This document shows, piece by piece, positions 9,459-18,166 of a DNA stretch of 64,000 nt. The number at the start of each line of letters is the position of its first letter. Positions within the stretch are counted from its first letter, which is position 1. The notes under the pieces were generated by a model that saw nothing but the letters and a program-made list of their open reading frames with translations, did not search any database and had not been told where the DNA came from. The stretch is from NCBI GenBank assembly GCA_024691765.1, contig JAILNI010000028.1, positions 1-64,000 on the forward strand, written 5' to 3'. The position numbers were made by a program, and so were the translations under genes. The stretch is from Bacteroidales bacterium. GTDB taxonomy: Bacteria; Bacteroidota; Bacteroidia; Bacteroidales; UBA932.

Positions 9459-9899
9459 CTACTTTATCCTCTCGATTTTCAGCTGCTGTATGGTGTAGGC
9501 TTCGCCTTTCGAGCTGACGAAAATCGTTACGAGGAAGTTTTCGCCCCCGGCATTGAGCGTGCCGAGGGCGTATTTCATGCCCCCGCGTCCTGCGGTGTAG
9601 GTAATCTGGAACGAACGGGGAGTATAGGTGTCGAAGAAGGTCTTCAGGATCTGCCTTGCCTGGCCACGGCTGGAGTTGCCTCCCTTTGAAAGCACGCTCA
9701 TCTCGAGATTGTCGGCGAACCATGCGGAAATCGCCTCGGCGTTGCCCTGGGAAAGGTATTTGGCTATGGGAACGAATACGTCGTAGTCGGCTGCCTGGGC
9801 CTTGGCCGCCGTGGTGGAAACCGGACTGGTCTGGGCGTGCGCGAGGACGCACCCGACGAGAATCAGGGCGGCTGCAAGACTGCTTCTCAATGTGTTCAT
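9459..9899 (-). CDS. DUF4783-family exported protein (NTF2-like fold likely)
   Basis: The preferred start at 9899 gives MNTLRSSLAAALILVGCVLAHAQ, a normal signal peptide. A start at 9911 would add four residues. The remaining about 125 residues (ISAWFADNLEMSVL, RGQARQILKTFF, YTIQQLKIERIK) match the small DUF4783 family of Bacteroidetes, which is predicted to have an NTF2-like cone fold. No catalytic residues can be named and no function is established. It is divergently oriented to rlmH and convergent with the uronate operon. Confidence 0.6.
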   Translation of the reverse strand: MNTLRSSLAAALILVGCVLAHAQTSPVSTTAAKAQAADYDVFVPIAKYLSQGNAEAISAWFADNLEMSVLSKGGNSSRGQARQILKTFFDTYTPRSFQITYTAGRGGMKYALGTLNAGGENFLVTIFVSSKGEAYTIQQLKIERIK

Positions 9900-9913
9900 A
9901 CGGCCTGTCATTC

Positions 9914-9944
9914 TTGCAAATAATGAGCCAGTTTTGTAACTTTG
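9914..9944 (+). promoter_or_regulatory. Promoter for rlmH
   Basis: TTG at 9914-9916 and TAACTTTG at 9937-9944 are separated by exactly 20 bases, the spacing of Bacteroidetes housekeeping promoters. The box ends 8 bases before the rlmH ATG, so the transcript would have almost no leader. Confidence 0.6.
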
Positions 9945-9952
9945 CCCTTCGC

Positions 9953-10423
9953 ATGCGCATTACGCTCATAACCGTAGGAAAGACCGTCATCCCCTGGGTG
10001 AAGGAGGGCCTGGACGATTATTGCTCCCGCCTCAGGCATTACGTTCCCTTCGAGCTTGTCGAAATCCCCGAACTCAAGGGCACCGCGGCGCTGAGCGAGG
10101 CGCAGATAAAGGAGAAGGAGGGAGCACTCATACTCAAGGCCGCCGGCAACGCCGAGATGATACTGCTCGACGAGCGCGGCAGGAGTTTCCGTTCCGTCGA
10201 GTTCGCGGAGCGGCTCCGGGGCAAGCTCGCCCATGCATCCAGGGACATCTGTTTCGTGATAGGCGGCGCCTACGGCTTCTCGCCCGAGGTCTACGCAAAG
10301 GCGGCCGGAAAGCTGTCCCTTTCGCCCATGACTTTCAACCACCAGATGGTGAGAACGGTTTTTGCAGAGCAGCTCTACCGGGCTTTCACCATAATTAAGG
10401 GAGAACCCTACCACCACGAATGA
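9953..10423 (+). CDS. rlmH: 23S rRNA (pseudouridine-1915-N3)-methyltransferase RlmH
   Basis: From the ATG at 9953 the product is 156 residues, the family length, beginning MRITLITVGK. The SPOUT-fold knot and SAM-binding region are visible (ILLDERGRSF, then FVIGGAYGFS) and the conserved end MTFNHQMVRTVFAEQLYRAF is intact. RlmH methylates pseudouridine 1915 in helix 69 of 23S rRNA. An in-frame ATG at 9923 is upstream of the -7 box, so the shorter start is chosen. The last bases overlap the next gene in an ATGA arrangement. Confidence 0.97.
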   Translation: MRITLITVGKTVIPWVKEGLDDYCSRLRHYVPFELVEIPELKGTAALSEAQIKEKEGALILKAAGNAEMILLDERGRSFRSVEFAERLRGKLAHASRDICFVIGGAYGFSPEVYAKAAGKLSLSPMTFNHQMVRTVFAEQLYRAFTIIKGEPYHHE

Positions 10424-13400
10424 AGCTCCGTCGCCTCATACTGCCGTTGCTGCTGGCCGCAATCCTGCTGCCGGGCAGGACGCTCATGGCAGGCCCGGCC
10501 GGGCATCCCGACGCCGTGGCCCGCCGCATGGGCAGGGCGGTGAACTCCCGTCTGGAGCAGCTGGACGCCTTCAGCGCCAGGGCCCTGCAGACTCCTGCAG
10601 GCGTATGGCTGGAACTCGGGCGTCTTCCGGAAGACATGGTGGTTTACCGTTACGACGCCGACACCCTTTCGAGCTGGGCCGGGCGCTTCTCCACCTCCAA
10701 CGACGCCCTGTCAGCGGGGGTGCTCTTCCAGAGCCTGGTGAACCCGCGCAGCGGACTTCGTTCCCCGCTGAGCGACGTCGGTCCCGAGTGGTCCTACTGC
10801 AGCATCGGGCCCAAGTGGTACCTTGCAAAATCGCAGGCGGAGGGCGGCGCTCTCGTCATCTCCGGACTTGAAATAGTCAACACCCAGTCGGAAAGGAGTT
10901 TCAGCGGCATCAATCCGAAACTCGGTCTCCCTAAGGGTTATTCCATACAGCCCCTCAGCGAGGCGGCGGGCACCGTGGTGAGCGTTGCCGGAGCCCCCAT
11001 GTTCAAGATTCTCTACGAATCTCCCGGCCCCATGGCATCCTACGACGAAGGCCTCTTCTCTCCCATGCTCTACGCCGACGGCCGGCTGTTCCGTTCGCTC
11101 GGGCACCTGCTCCTGCTGAGCCTGCTGCTGATGCTGCCCGTATGGCTTCTCTATGGCTTTCGCCGCCGGCTCCCCCAAACCGGAAAGGCCACGGCCCTTG
11201 CGCTGGCCTCCCTCTATTCGGCGGCGCTGCTGCTTTTCTGCTGGTTCTCCGTACGGAGCATCACCCTCAATTCGAACATCAACCTCGAGATATACAAGGT
11301 TAAGGAGTTCAGCTGGACGAGCGCCCTGGTATACGTCATGCTGACGGGCCTTCTGTCCTGCGTGCCGCTGCTGTTCGCGACGGCTCTCCGAAGGGATCGC
11401 ATAAGCATACCCTACCGCGCGGCCTTCTCCGTCGCCGCCGCCGTCTGCCTCGTTACCGCCACGTCCATGCTCGGATTCCGCAAAGAGGAGTCGAGCCTGG
11501 AGGTCTGGGCAAACAGGCTCGCTGTTACCAGGGACATCTCCCTTGAAATGCAGCTCCGCAGCGTCGAAGACCAGATAGCGGGCGACCCGGTGCTGGCTTC
11601 GCTCTCCGTGCTGGAGGGCGCTGGAACAGCCATACGCGGGCGCATCGCCGACTCCTACCTTCCCCGTGTCGCGCAGGAGTACGACGTGAGCGTAAGTGTG
11701 GGAAGGGACATAGACGTCTCGCCGCTCCGCGACGCCGAACTCATCTCTCCCGATTCCCGCTTCGTCTTCAAGGAGGGCCCCGACGGGCTTGCGGGCTATG
11801 CCGCCGTCTTCAGTTACAACGTGGGCAGCTACGGCCATTCAGCCATCCTCCTGAGGGTTGAGCAGAAGGGCGACTGGCGTTACCGCGGCTATGCGAGCAT
11901 ACTCGGGGAATCGTCCCCAGGCGAGGTCCTCATCCCCTCGAGTTACGCCTACGCGCGCTACCAGGGCTTCTCCCTGCTGAGTTTCAGGGGGAACTTCGCC
12001 TATCCGGTGCGCATGGACACGGAACTCTCCGACGCGGTGTACGCCAAAGGCGCGTCTCACATCCGCAGGGGAGGTTTCACCCACTTCATCTATGTGGTTG
12101 CCGAGGCCGAGGCGGTGATAGTCTCGCGCCGCACCATCGACACCCTGTTCTACGGCATTTCCGGCATCTTCATAGCCATAGTCTTTTTCCTCTTCCTGAG
12201 CATTCCTTCGATATGGCGGCGCGACGACCGGATCTCCTTCGAAAAGAGCTATTTCAGCACCCGTCTGGGATGGGTTATCATGACATCCCTCAGCCTCGCC
12301 CTGATAAGCATGGCCGTGGTGAGCGTGGTCTTCGTATACGACCGTAACGAGCAGAACAGGCGAACGCTGATGACGGAAAAGATAAACTCCATCTCGGGGA
12401 GCATCTCCGCGCGCATCCGGGGAGCCCGTTCCACGGAAGACCTTCACGGCCCCGAGCTGCTCGCCCTCATTGAGGACGTAGGCAACAGCACCAATTCCGA
12501 CGTTGCCCTCTACGAGCCCAAGGGTATGGTGTTCATGACCACCGCCCCCGCCCTGTTCGGCCGTAACGTCATCGACAGCCGCATAGAACCCGAAGCGTAC
12601 CGCAACATCATGCTGCTGCACAGCCGCTACTATATCCAGAAGGAGAAGGCTGCCGGCCGCAGCTACTGGTGCATGTACTCGCCCCTCCTCGGCGAAGACG
12701 GGCAGGTGCTGGCAATCATCAGCGCTCCCTATACCGACGACAGCTACGACTTCGAAACCGGAGCCGCCAACCACTCCATAATGGTAATCTCGGTGTTCAT
12801 CCTGCTGCTTCTCGCCGCGAGTTTCACGGCCCGCAGGGTGCTCGACCGCATGTTCCGTCCGCTGCTTCAGATGGGCCGCAAGATGGAAGACGCCGACCTC
12901 GGCAGCCTGGAGTACATCGACTACGAGGGGCAGGACGAGATAACTTCGCTGGTCACCGCATACAACCGCATGGTGACGGACCTCTCGGAGAGTTCCCGCA
13001 AGCTCGCGGAGGCCGAGCGCGACAAGGCCTGGAGCGGCATGGCCCGCCAGGTGGCCCACGAGATCAAGAACCCGCTGACTCCCATGAAACTCCAGATCCA
13101 GCGTCTGGTGCGGCTCAAGACCAAGGGCGACCCGTCCTGGCAGGAGAAGTTCGACGAAGTGAGCGCGGTGCTGCTCGACCATATAGAGATGCTCACCGAC
13201 ACCGCAAACGAATTCTCCACTTTCGCGAAGCTCTATACCGAGGAGCCCACTGAGTTCGACCTCGACGCCCTGCTCCAGGAAGAGATTGCGATGTTCACCG
13301 GCCGGGAAGACATACACTTCGACTATTTCGGCCTGTCCGGCGCCACTGTGTCCGGCCCCAAACCCCAGCTCACCCGAGTGTTTGTGAACATTATAAACAA

Positions 13401-13689
13401 TGCGGTCCAGGCTCTCGACGGCGTGAAGGACGCCACGATACGGGTGTCGCTTCGCAACTCCGTAACCGAAGGATACTACGACATAGTGTTCGAGGACAAC
13501 GGGCCCGGCGTCGCGGATGAGAACGTGGATAAGCTGTTCACGCCCAACTTCACCACCAAGACCGGGGGCAGCGGCCTCGGCCTGGCCATCTCACGCAGCA
13601 TCCTGAACAAGTGCGAGGCGTCCATCGGCTACTCCCGTTCCTTCGCCCTCGGAGGCGCCTGCTTCACAATTCTGTATCCGAAAAAATAA
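10420..13689 (+). CDS. NtrY-like membrane sensor histidine kinase
   Basis: This is a large (1089-residue) kinase. The N-terminal half has a signal or membrane segment at 5-24, a cluster of about four membrane helices at 228-352, an extracytoplasmic region to about 575, further helices near 575-597 and 617-643, a second extracytoplasmic region, and a final helix near 787-808. Then follow a HAMP domain (about 809-860), the phospho-acceptor His880 in VAHEIKNPLTPMKLQ, the N box NIINNAVQAL, the G1 box DNGPGV and the G2 box GGSGLGLAIS. HEIKNPLTP is characteristic of NtrY-type kinases. No response regulator is adjacent, so the partner is unknown. The 4-base overlap with rlmH implies translational coupling. 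Confidence 0.93.
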   Translation: MKLRRLILPLLLAAILLPGRTLMAGPAGHPDAVARRMGRAVNSRLEQLDAFSARALQTPAGVWLELGRLPEDMVVYRYDADTLSSWAGRFSTSNDALSAGVLFQSLVNPRSGLRSPLSDVGPEWSYCSIGPKWYLAKSQAEGGALVISGLEIVNTQSERSFSGINPKLGLPKGYSIQPLSEAAGTVVSVAGAPMFKILYESPGPMASYDEGLFSPMLYADGRLFRSLGHLLLLSLLLMLPVWLLYGFRRRLPQTGKATALALASLYSAALLLFCWFSVRSITLNSNINLEIYKVKEFSWTSALVYVMLTGLLSCVPLLFATALRRDRISIPYRAAFSVAAAVCLVTATSMLGFRKEESSLEVWANRLAVTRDISLEMQLRSVEDQIAGDPVLASLSVLEGAGTAIRGRIADSYLPRVAQEYDVSVSVGRDIDVSPLRDAELISPDSRFVFKEGPDGLAGYAAVFSYNVGSYGHSAILLRVEQKGDWRYRGYASILGESSPGEVLIPSSYAYARYQGFSLLSFRGNFAYPVRMDTELSDAVYAKGASHIRRGGFTHFIYVVAEAEAVIVSRRTIDTLFYGISGIFIAIVFFLFLSIPSIWRRDDRISFEKSYFSTRLGWVIMTSLSLALISMAVVSVVFVYDRNEQNRRTLMTEKINSISGSISARIRGARSTEDLHGPELLALIEDVGNSTNSDVALYEPKGMVFMTTAPALFGRNVIDSRIEPEAYRNIMLLHSRYYIQKEKAAGRSYWCMYSPLLGEDGQVLAIISAPYTDDSYDFETGAANHSIMVISVFILLLLAASFTARRVLDRMFRPLLQMGRKMEDADLGSLEYIDYEGQDEITSLVTAYNRMVTDLSESSRKLAEAERDKAWSGMARQVAHEIKNPLTPMKLQIQRLVRLKTKGDPSWQEKFDEVSAVLLDHIEMLTDTANEFSTFAKLYTEEPTEFDLDALLQEEIAMFTGREDIHFDYFGLSGATVSGPKPQLTRVFVNIINNAVQALDGVKDATIRVSLRNSVTEGYYDIVFEDNGPGVADENVDKLFTPNFTTKTGGSGLGLAISRSILNKCEASIGYSRSFALGGACFTILYPKK

Positions 13690-13730
13690 CAGAAGGCCTC
13701 TTGGAGGTCGACCGCCCGTTCGGCTGGTTG

Positions 13731-15038
13731 TTACTTCTGACGGAGGAAAATCTGGACCGGACAGCCGGTGAAATCGAAGGCTTCGCGGAGCTGGTTTTCA
13801 AGGAAGCGTTTGTACGGGTCCTTGACGTACTGCGGCAGGTTGCAGAAGAACGCGAACGCCGGGAATTTGGTAGGCAGCTGGGTGATGTACTTGATCTTCA
13901 CGTACTTTCCCTTCCACGACGGCGGGGGAGTCTGCTCTATTACCGGCAGCATGGCGTCGTTGAGGCGGGCGGTGGAGATGCGCCGCGAATAGTTGTCGTA
14001 AACCCTCGCCACCGCGTCCAGCACGTCCTGGATGCGCTGCATCTTCACTACCGACGTGAACACGATAGGCACGTCGTCGAACGGGGCGAGCCTTTCCTTG
14101 AGCGACTCGGTGTAAGCCTTGAGCGTCTTGGAATCCTTTATGAAGAGGTCCCATTTGTTCACCACCAGCACGCAGCCCTTGCGGTTGCGCAGGATGAGGT
14201 TCCAGATGTTCATATCCTGGGCTTCCATGCCGGAAGTGGCGTCTATCATCATAACGCAGATGTCGGCATGCTCGATGGCGCGTATGCTGCGCATCACGGA
14301 GTAAAACTCCAGGTCTTCGTTCACCTTGCCTTTCTTGCGTATGCCCGCCGTATCCACGAGCATGAACTCATGCCCGAACTTGTTGTAGTGCGTTTCAATG
14401 CTGTCGCGGGTGGTGCCTGCCACGGGAGTCACTATGTTGCGCTCTTCGCCGAGCAGGGCGTTCGTGAGCGAACTCTTTCCTACGTTGGGCTTGCCCACTA
14501 TGGCGACGCGGGGGAGTCCGGCGTAGGGGTCGGCCGTATCGCCTTCCGCGGGAAGGGCCTTCACCACGGCGTCCAGCAGGTCGCCGGTGCCGCTGCCGTT
14601 GGCGGCCGATATGGCGTAGAGTTCGCCGAGTCCGAGGCTGTAGAACTGGTAGGCGTCGTACATCTTGTCGCCGGTATCCACCTTGTTCACGCAGAGCAGC
14701 ACCGGTTTGCGGCTGCGGCGCAGCACGTCGGCGATTCCGGCATCGTAGTCGGTGATGCCTGCGGCGGCTTCCACCATGAAGAGGATGACGTCGGCCTCGT
14801 CGATGGCAATCTGCACCTGGCGGCGTATCGCCGCCTCGAACACGTCTTCGCTGCCTACTGCGTAACCGCCGGTGTCGACAACCGAGAACTCGCGTCCGTT
14901 CCAGTCGGAACGTCCGTAGTGACGGTCGCGGGTCACGCCTGCGGTATCGTCCACGATTGCCTGTCTCATGCCGACCAGACGGTTGAAAAGGGTAGACTTT
15001 CCAACGTTCGGCCTTCCTACTATTGCTACCAGTGCCAT
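13731..15038 (-). CDS. der: Ribosome-assembly GTPase Der (EngA)
   Basis: Two tandem GTPase domains are present in 435 residues. The first begins [18 protein letters not shown] with DTGG and NKVD motifs. The second has [24 protein letters not shown] and NKWD. A KH-like domain closes the protein. Der acts in 50S subunit maturation and is normally essential. It is the last gene of the - strand block, and its stop faces the histidine-kinase stop 41 bases away, with no convincing terminator hairpin between them. Confidence 0.97.
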   Translation of the reverse strand: MALVAIVGRPNVGKSTLFNRLVGMRQAIVDDTAGVTRDRHYGRSDWNGREFSVVDTGGYAVGSEDVFEAAIRRQVQIAIDEADVILFMVEAAAGITDYDAGIADVLRRSRKPVLLCVNKVDTGDKMYDAYQFYSLGLGELYAISAANGSGTGDLLDAVVKALPAEGDTADPYAGLPRVAIVGKPNVGKSSLTNALLGEERNIVTPVAGTTRDSIETHYNKFGHEFMLVDTAGIRKKGKVNEDLEFYSVMRSIRAIEHADICVMMIDATSGMEAQDMNIWNLILRNRKGCVLVVNKWDLFIKDSKTLKAYTESLKERLAPFDDVPIVFTSVVKMQRIQDVLDAVARVYDNYSRRISTARLNDAMLPVIEQTPPPSWKGKYVKIKYITQLPTKFPAFAFFCNLPQYVKDPYKRFLENQLREAFDFTGCPVQIFLRQK

Positions 15039-15044
15039 ATCTTC

Positions 15045-15302
15045 TTACTTCTTTTCCAATTCAAAAAACGCACAGCCCCTGCAGGCGTCGCTGTAATTGC
15101 CGTTGCATCCCGGGGCCGCTTCCTTCCCCGCCTTTCCCTGCAGCCTCGCGTCCTCATGCTTGTAGCAGCTGATGCCGCGTTTGCAGAGTTCTTCGTTTTC
15201 GTCCACGTCGCCCTTGGGAAAACTGCGCCCCGCGAGTATGCCTACCGACATTCCCAGCACGCAGAGCCCCAGCAGCACGAGTACGGCGACGAAAACCTTC
15301 AT
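15045..15302 (-). CDS. Small Cys-containing single-pass membrane protein
   Basis: The 85-residue product has one N-terminal membrane helix (about 3-25, VFVAVLVLLGLCVLGMSVGI) ending in GRSF, followed by a soluble tail with several Cys residues (LCKRGISC, then CNGN and CRGC). The spaced Cys residues suggest metal or disulphide binding. The topology of one helix followed by Cys motifs resembles NqrM-type assembly factors, but I cannot claim homology. It sits between prs and der with gaps of 9 and 6 bases, so it is co-transcribed with them. Function unknown. Confidence 0.7.
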   Translation of the reverse strand: MKVFVAVLVLLGLCVLGMSVGILAGRSFPKGDVDENEELCKRGISCYKHEDARLQGKAGKEAAPGCNGNYSDACRGCAFFELEKK

Positions 15303-15311
15303 CCTGAAACC

Positions 15312-16301
15312 CTAATTGAAGAACTCGTCGCTTATTGGTTCGTAGAGGAACACCTTCGCCATCATGCGGGCAAAGAGATTGCTCATGCTCAGCACGCGGA
15401 TCTTCGGGTCGTTCTCGAGCTCGGGATGGGCGATGGTGTCGGTTACGTAAATCTCGTCGATCTGGCTCTGGTGTATGCGCTCGACAGCCGGGTCGCTGAG
15501 CACCGCATGGGTTATGCAGGCGCGTACGCTGTTCGCCCCGAGCCTCTTGAGTTCGTCCGCGGCTTTGCAGAGGGTGCCCGCGGTATCGATGATGTCGTCC
15601 ACTATCACCACGTCAGCCCCTTCCACGTCGCCTATCACGCGCAGGGAGCCCACCTGGTTCTGGCGCGGACGGGTCTTGTGGCAGATGATGATAGGGGGCT
15701 CGGTGCCGCCGCGCTTCTTAAGGCGCTGGGCGTAGAAGTTGGCCCTCTTGGAGCCGCCTATGTCGGGAGAGGCAATTGCGAGGTTCTTCAGCTTAAGCCC
15801 CTGGATTACGTCGAGGAAGATGTTGCTGGCCATCACGTGGTCCACCGGGATGTCGAAGAATCCCTGGATCTGGTCGGCATGGAGGTCGCAGGTCATGATG
15901 CGTTCGGCGCCTGCGGTGCAGATGAGGTCGGCTACCAGCTTCGCGCCAATGCTGGTGCGGGGTTTGTCCTTGCGGTCCTGGCGCGCCCATCCGAAGTAAG
16001 GGGTAACTACGATGACCTTGCTGGCGGACGCCCTTTTAGCCGCATCTATGCAGAGCAGCAGTTCCATGAGGTTGTCCGAAGGGGGTACGGTAGACTGGAT
16101 AAGGTAGACGGTGGCGCCGCGCACGCTCTCCAGAAAATAAGGCTGGAACTCGTTGTCCTTGAAGTGGACCACTTCAAGCTGGCCGAGATGGATGTCCTCG
16201 TCGGCGAGGTCCTCTATCTCCTTGAGATGTGCAACTACTTTCTCTGCAAAGCCTTGCGAGGCGCTGCAGCCGAAAATCATCATTCTGTGCTCGTGCTTCA
16301 T
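15312..16301 (-). CDS. prs: Ribose-phosphate pyrophosphokinase
   Basis: The 329-residue enzyme converts ribose 5-phosphate and ATP to PRPP for nucleotide, His and Trp synthesis. Diagnostic motifs are all present: FKDNEFQP, VTPYFGWARQDRK, the catalytic flexible-loop region, CDLHADQIQGFF, and the PRPP loop VVIVDDIIDTAGTL. Length is near the family norm. It starts 1 base after the engB stop, so the two are coupled. Confidence 0.97.
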   Translation of the reverse strand: MKHEHRMMIFGCSASQGFAEKVVAHLKEIEDLADEDIHLGQLEVVHFKDNEFQPYFLESVRGATVYLIQSTVPPSDNLMELLLCIDAAKRASASKVIVVTPYFGWARQDRKDKPRTSIGAKLVADLICTAGAERIMTCDLHADQIQGFFDIPVDHVMASNIFLDVIQGLKLKNLAIASPDIGGSKRANFYAQRLKKRGGTEPPIIICHKTRPRQNQVGSLRVIGDVEGADVVIVDDIIDTAGTLCKAADELKRLGANSVRACITHAVLSDPAVERIHQSQIDEIYVTDTIAHPELENDPKIRVLSMSNLFARMMAKVFLYEPISDEFFN

Positions 16302-16302
16302 T

Positions 16303-16899
16303 TTATAGGGTTTTTAGGACTGAATCGATATAGTCTAGTATCTCCCTGCGGCCCGCAGCGGCAGGGGCCGAACTGGTGAAAACCGGAGGCATCTCCTCCC
16401 ACTGCTCAAGCAGGGCGGCCTCGTTGCGGGCCATCTGCGCCTTGAGCGCTTCAGGGCCAATCTTGTCGCATTTGGTATAGATAATCGCGAAGGGTATGCC
16501 GTCGCGCCCGAGGGTTTCGATGAATTCAAGGTCGTTGCGCTGTATGTCGTGGCGCGAATCTATCAGCACGAAGAGCAGGGCCAGTTCCCCGGAGTTGTCG
16601 AGGTAGTCGTTAATGGTGTCCGACAGTTGTTTGCGCTCCGCGTTCGGCATTTTGGCGAAGCCGTAGCCGGGAAGGTCCACCAGGTACCAGCGGTCGTTGA
16701 TGAGGAAGTGGTTCACCAGCCGGGTCTTTCCGGGAGTGGAAGACGTCTTGGCGAGGGTGGAATTGTCCGTGAGCATGTTGATGAGGCTGCTCTTGCCCAC
16801 GTTGGAGCGGCCGATGAAGGCGAATTCGGGGAGCTTCCGCTGCGGACGCTGCGAAACCCTGGTGCTGCTTCCTGCAAAAACCGCCTTCGTAATCTTCAT
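16303..16899 (-). CDS. engB: Ribosome-biogenesis GTPase EngB/YsxC
   Basis: The 198-residue GTPase has G1 GRSNVGKSSL, G2 near SSTPGKT, G3 DLPGYG, G4 TKCD and a C-terminal SSAPAAAGR in the G5 position. It is a typical TrmE-Era-EngA-EngB-like member needed for late 50S assembly. It lies just downstream of the M64 peptidase gene and has its own -7 box immediately before the start codon. Confidence 0.97.
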   Translation of the reverse strand: MKITKAVFAGSSTRVSQRPQRKLPEFAFIGRSNVGKSSLINMLTDNSTLAKTSSTPGKTRLVNHFLINDRWYLVDLPGYGFAKMPNAERKQLSDTINDYLDNSGELALLFVLIDSRHDIQRNDLEFIETLGRDGIPFAIIYTKCDKIGPEALKAQMARNEAALLEQWEEMPPVFTSSAPAAAGRREILDYIDSVLKTL

Positions 16900-16904
16900 A
16901 CCTA

Positions 16905-16912
16905 CAAAAATA
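16905..16912 (-). promoter_or_regulatory. Candidate -7 promoter box for engB
   Basis: On the - strand TATTTTTG matches TAnnTTTG and ends 5 bases before the engB ATG. No good -33 element is found at 19-21 bases. If used, the mRNA would be leaderless. Read-through from the upstream peptidase gene is an alternative. Confidence 0.35.
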
Positions 16913-16917
16913 AGAAT

Positions 16918-18165
16918 TTATTCGGATTTTTCCGAGGTGAGGAAATCCACCATCCTTACGATCGCCCTTTTGCAGACGGGGCAGAAGTCTTCGCATTCGT
17001 TGGTGCGCATGCGGCAGTCGGCAGCCGGCCGCCAGACCCCTTTCGAACGGTAGCCTCCTCCCTCGAACAGGCCGACTCCCTCCGCCGCGGCATCGAGCAT
17101 GTCCTTCCATTTGGCCTCGAAGTCAACGCGCGTGGTGATGTTCGGCTCCCAGGGCTCCACGCCGTCGGGATAATTGTCGGAGTAGGAGTCGTCGTAAAAG
17201 TACTCGTCGGCCAGCCCCGCGAAAGCGTGCCCGAATTCATGGACCGTCACCGGAGCGAACTTGTTGTTGCCGGCAGCCACGAGGGTGAGCGAATTGTAGA
17301 TTCCGCCGCCCCCGTACCTTGCTGTGTTGGACAGCACTATTATCTGCTCGAAGGGTATCCCGGCTATTTCAAACCAGAGATTGCGTATCGACGAGGTGGT
17401 GAGGTACCTCTCTGTATAGAAGGTGTCGAAGTGGCTGGACATGCAGGTGTTCACCCACTTTCCCTCATGCGGCACGGACACTCCGGAGTCGTCGGAGACC
17501 GCCGCCACGGCGATGAAATTGAACCTGCCGGCAAGGGAATCGAAGGGATGGTGCCCCAGCAGCACCGAGACGGTGCGGGAAGCGTCGGCCCAGAACTGCT
17601 TTATGTTCCTTGAGGTGTAGCCGTCTCCCACTATCACCACGTCTATCTTTTCTCCGCAACCGCCGCCTCCGTGTATCTGCCTCCAGGAATTCTTGGTCTT
17701 GAGGGGCCGTATGAGTATGTCCTTCGGGTCTATGGTATGCGTCAGCGAGGCGCTTTCCCTGCGGTATTTGTCGGTGAGCGTAATCCTTATGTCCACCGCT
17801 TTCTTCGGCCATGGCACCTGGAAGCAGTTCTCGAAGCCTTTGGTAACGCGAGTCGCCTCCTCGGTGCACTGCCATTCCTGGAAGAGGGTGGAGAAGGAGT
17901 TGCAGTAAAGCAGTTCCCCGTTCTCGGGATCCAGAACCTCTATGCGGCCGTTCCCGCCGAGAGGAAGCCTGTCCAGATTGCCGCGCCGCCCGGCCCATAC
18001 CTTGGTCTTATAGGCTGCGAGGAAGGCTATCTGCGAGCTTTGGGAGTTGCCCGTGAAGACGTAGTCGAGCCTGAGGGTGGCGTTTTCGAAGACTTCGCCG
18101 AAGTCGCGGGCAAACGCGGTGCCGCTCACGAGCGCGGCTGTGAGTATGCATAGGAGTCGTTTCAT
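16918..18165 (-). CDS. M64-family metallopeptidase, exported
   Basis: A signal peptide (MKRLLCILTAALVSGTAFA) leads into a beta-rich N-terminal domain (about 25-160) typical of M64 (IgA-peptidase type) proteins and then the catalytic domain. The zinc motif HEFGHAFAGLADEY is intact, with two His and the catalytic Glu. IDVVIVGDGYT and ARYGGGGIYNS are further M64 signatures. At 415 residues it is a complete enzyme. It lacks a visible sorting tail, so periplasmic or secreted location is likely. It begins 1 base after the LysM-protein stop. The natural substrate cannot be inferred. Confidence 0.9.
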   Translation of the reverse strand: MKRLLCILTAALVSGTAFARDFGEVFENATLRLDYVFTGNSQSSQIAFLAAYKTKVWAGRRGNLDRLPLGGNGRIEVLDPENGELLYCNSFSTLFQEWQCTEEATRVTKGFENCFQVPWPKKAVDIRITLTDKYRRESASLTHTIDPKDILIRPLKTKNSWRQIHGGGGCGEKIDVVIVGDGYTSRNIKQFWADASRTVSVLLGHHPFDSLAGRFNFIAVAAVSDDSGVSVPHEGKWVNTCMSSHFDTFYTERYLTTSSIRNLWFEIAGIPFEQIIVLSNTARYGGGGIYNSLTLVAAGNNKFAPVTVHEFGHAFAGLADEYFYDDSYSDNYPDGVEPWEPNITTRVDFEAKWKDMLDAAAEGVGLFEGGGYRSKGVWRPAADCRMRTNECEDFCPVCKRAIVRMVDFLTSEKSE

Positions 18166-18166
18166 C

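Noticed and set aside
13690..13730. A possible bidirectional terminator between the histidine kinase and der genes.
   Set aside because: Only a weak stem (GCCTC with GAGGT) without a T run is present, so I do not list it.
13611..16379. A 922-codon open frame on the + strand.
   Set aside because: It lies antisense across der, the small membrane protein, prs and engB, all with clear family motifs. Long antisense frames are expected in GC-rich coding sequence, and its product is low in recognisable motifs.
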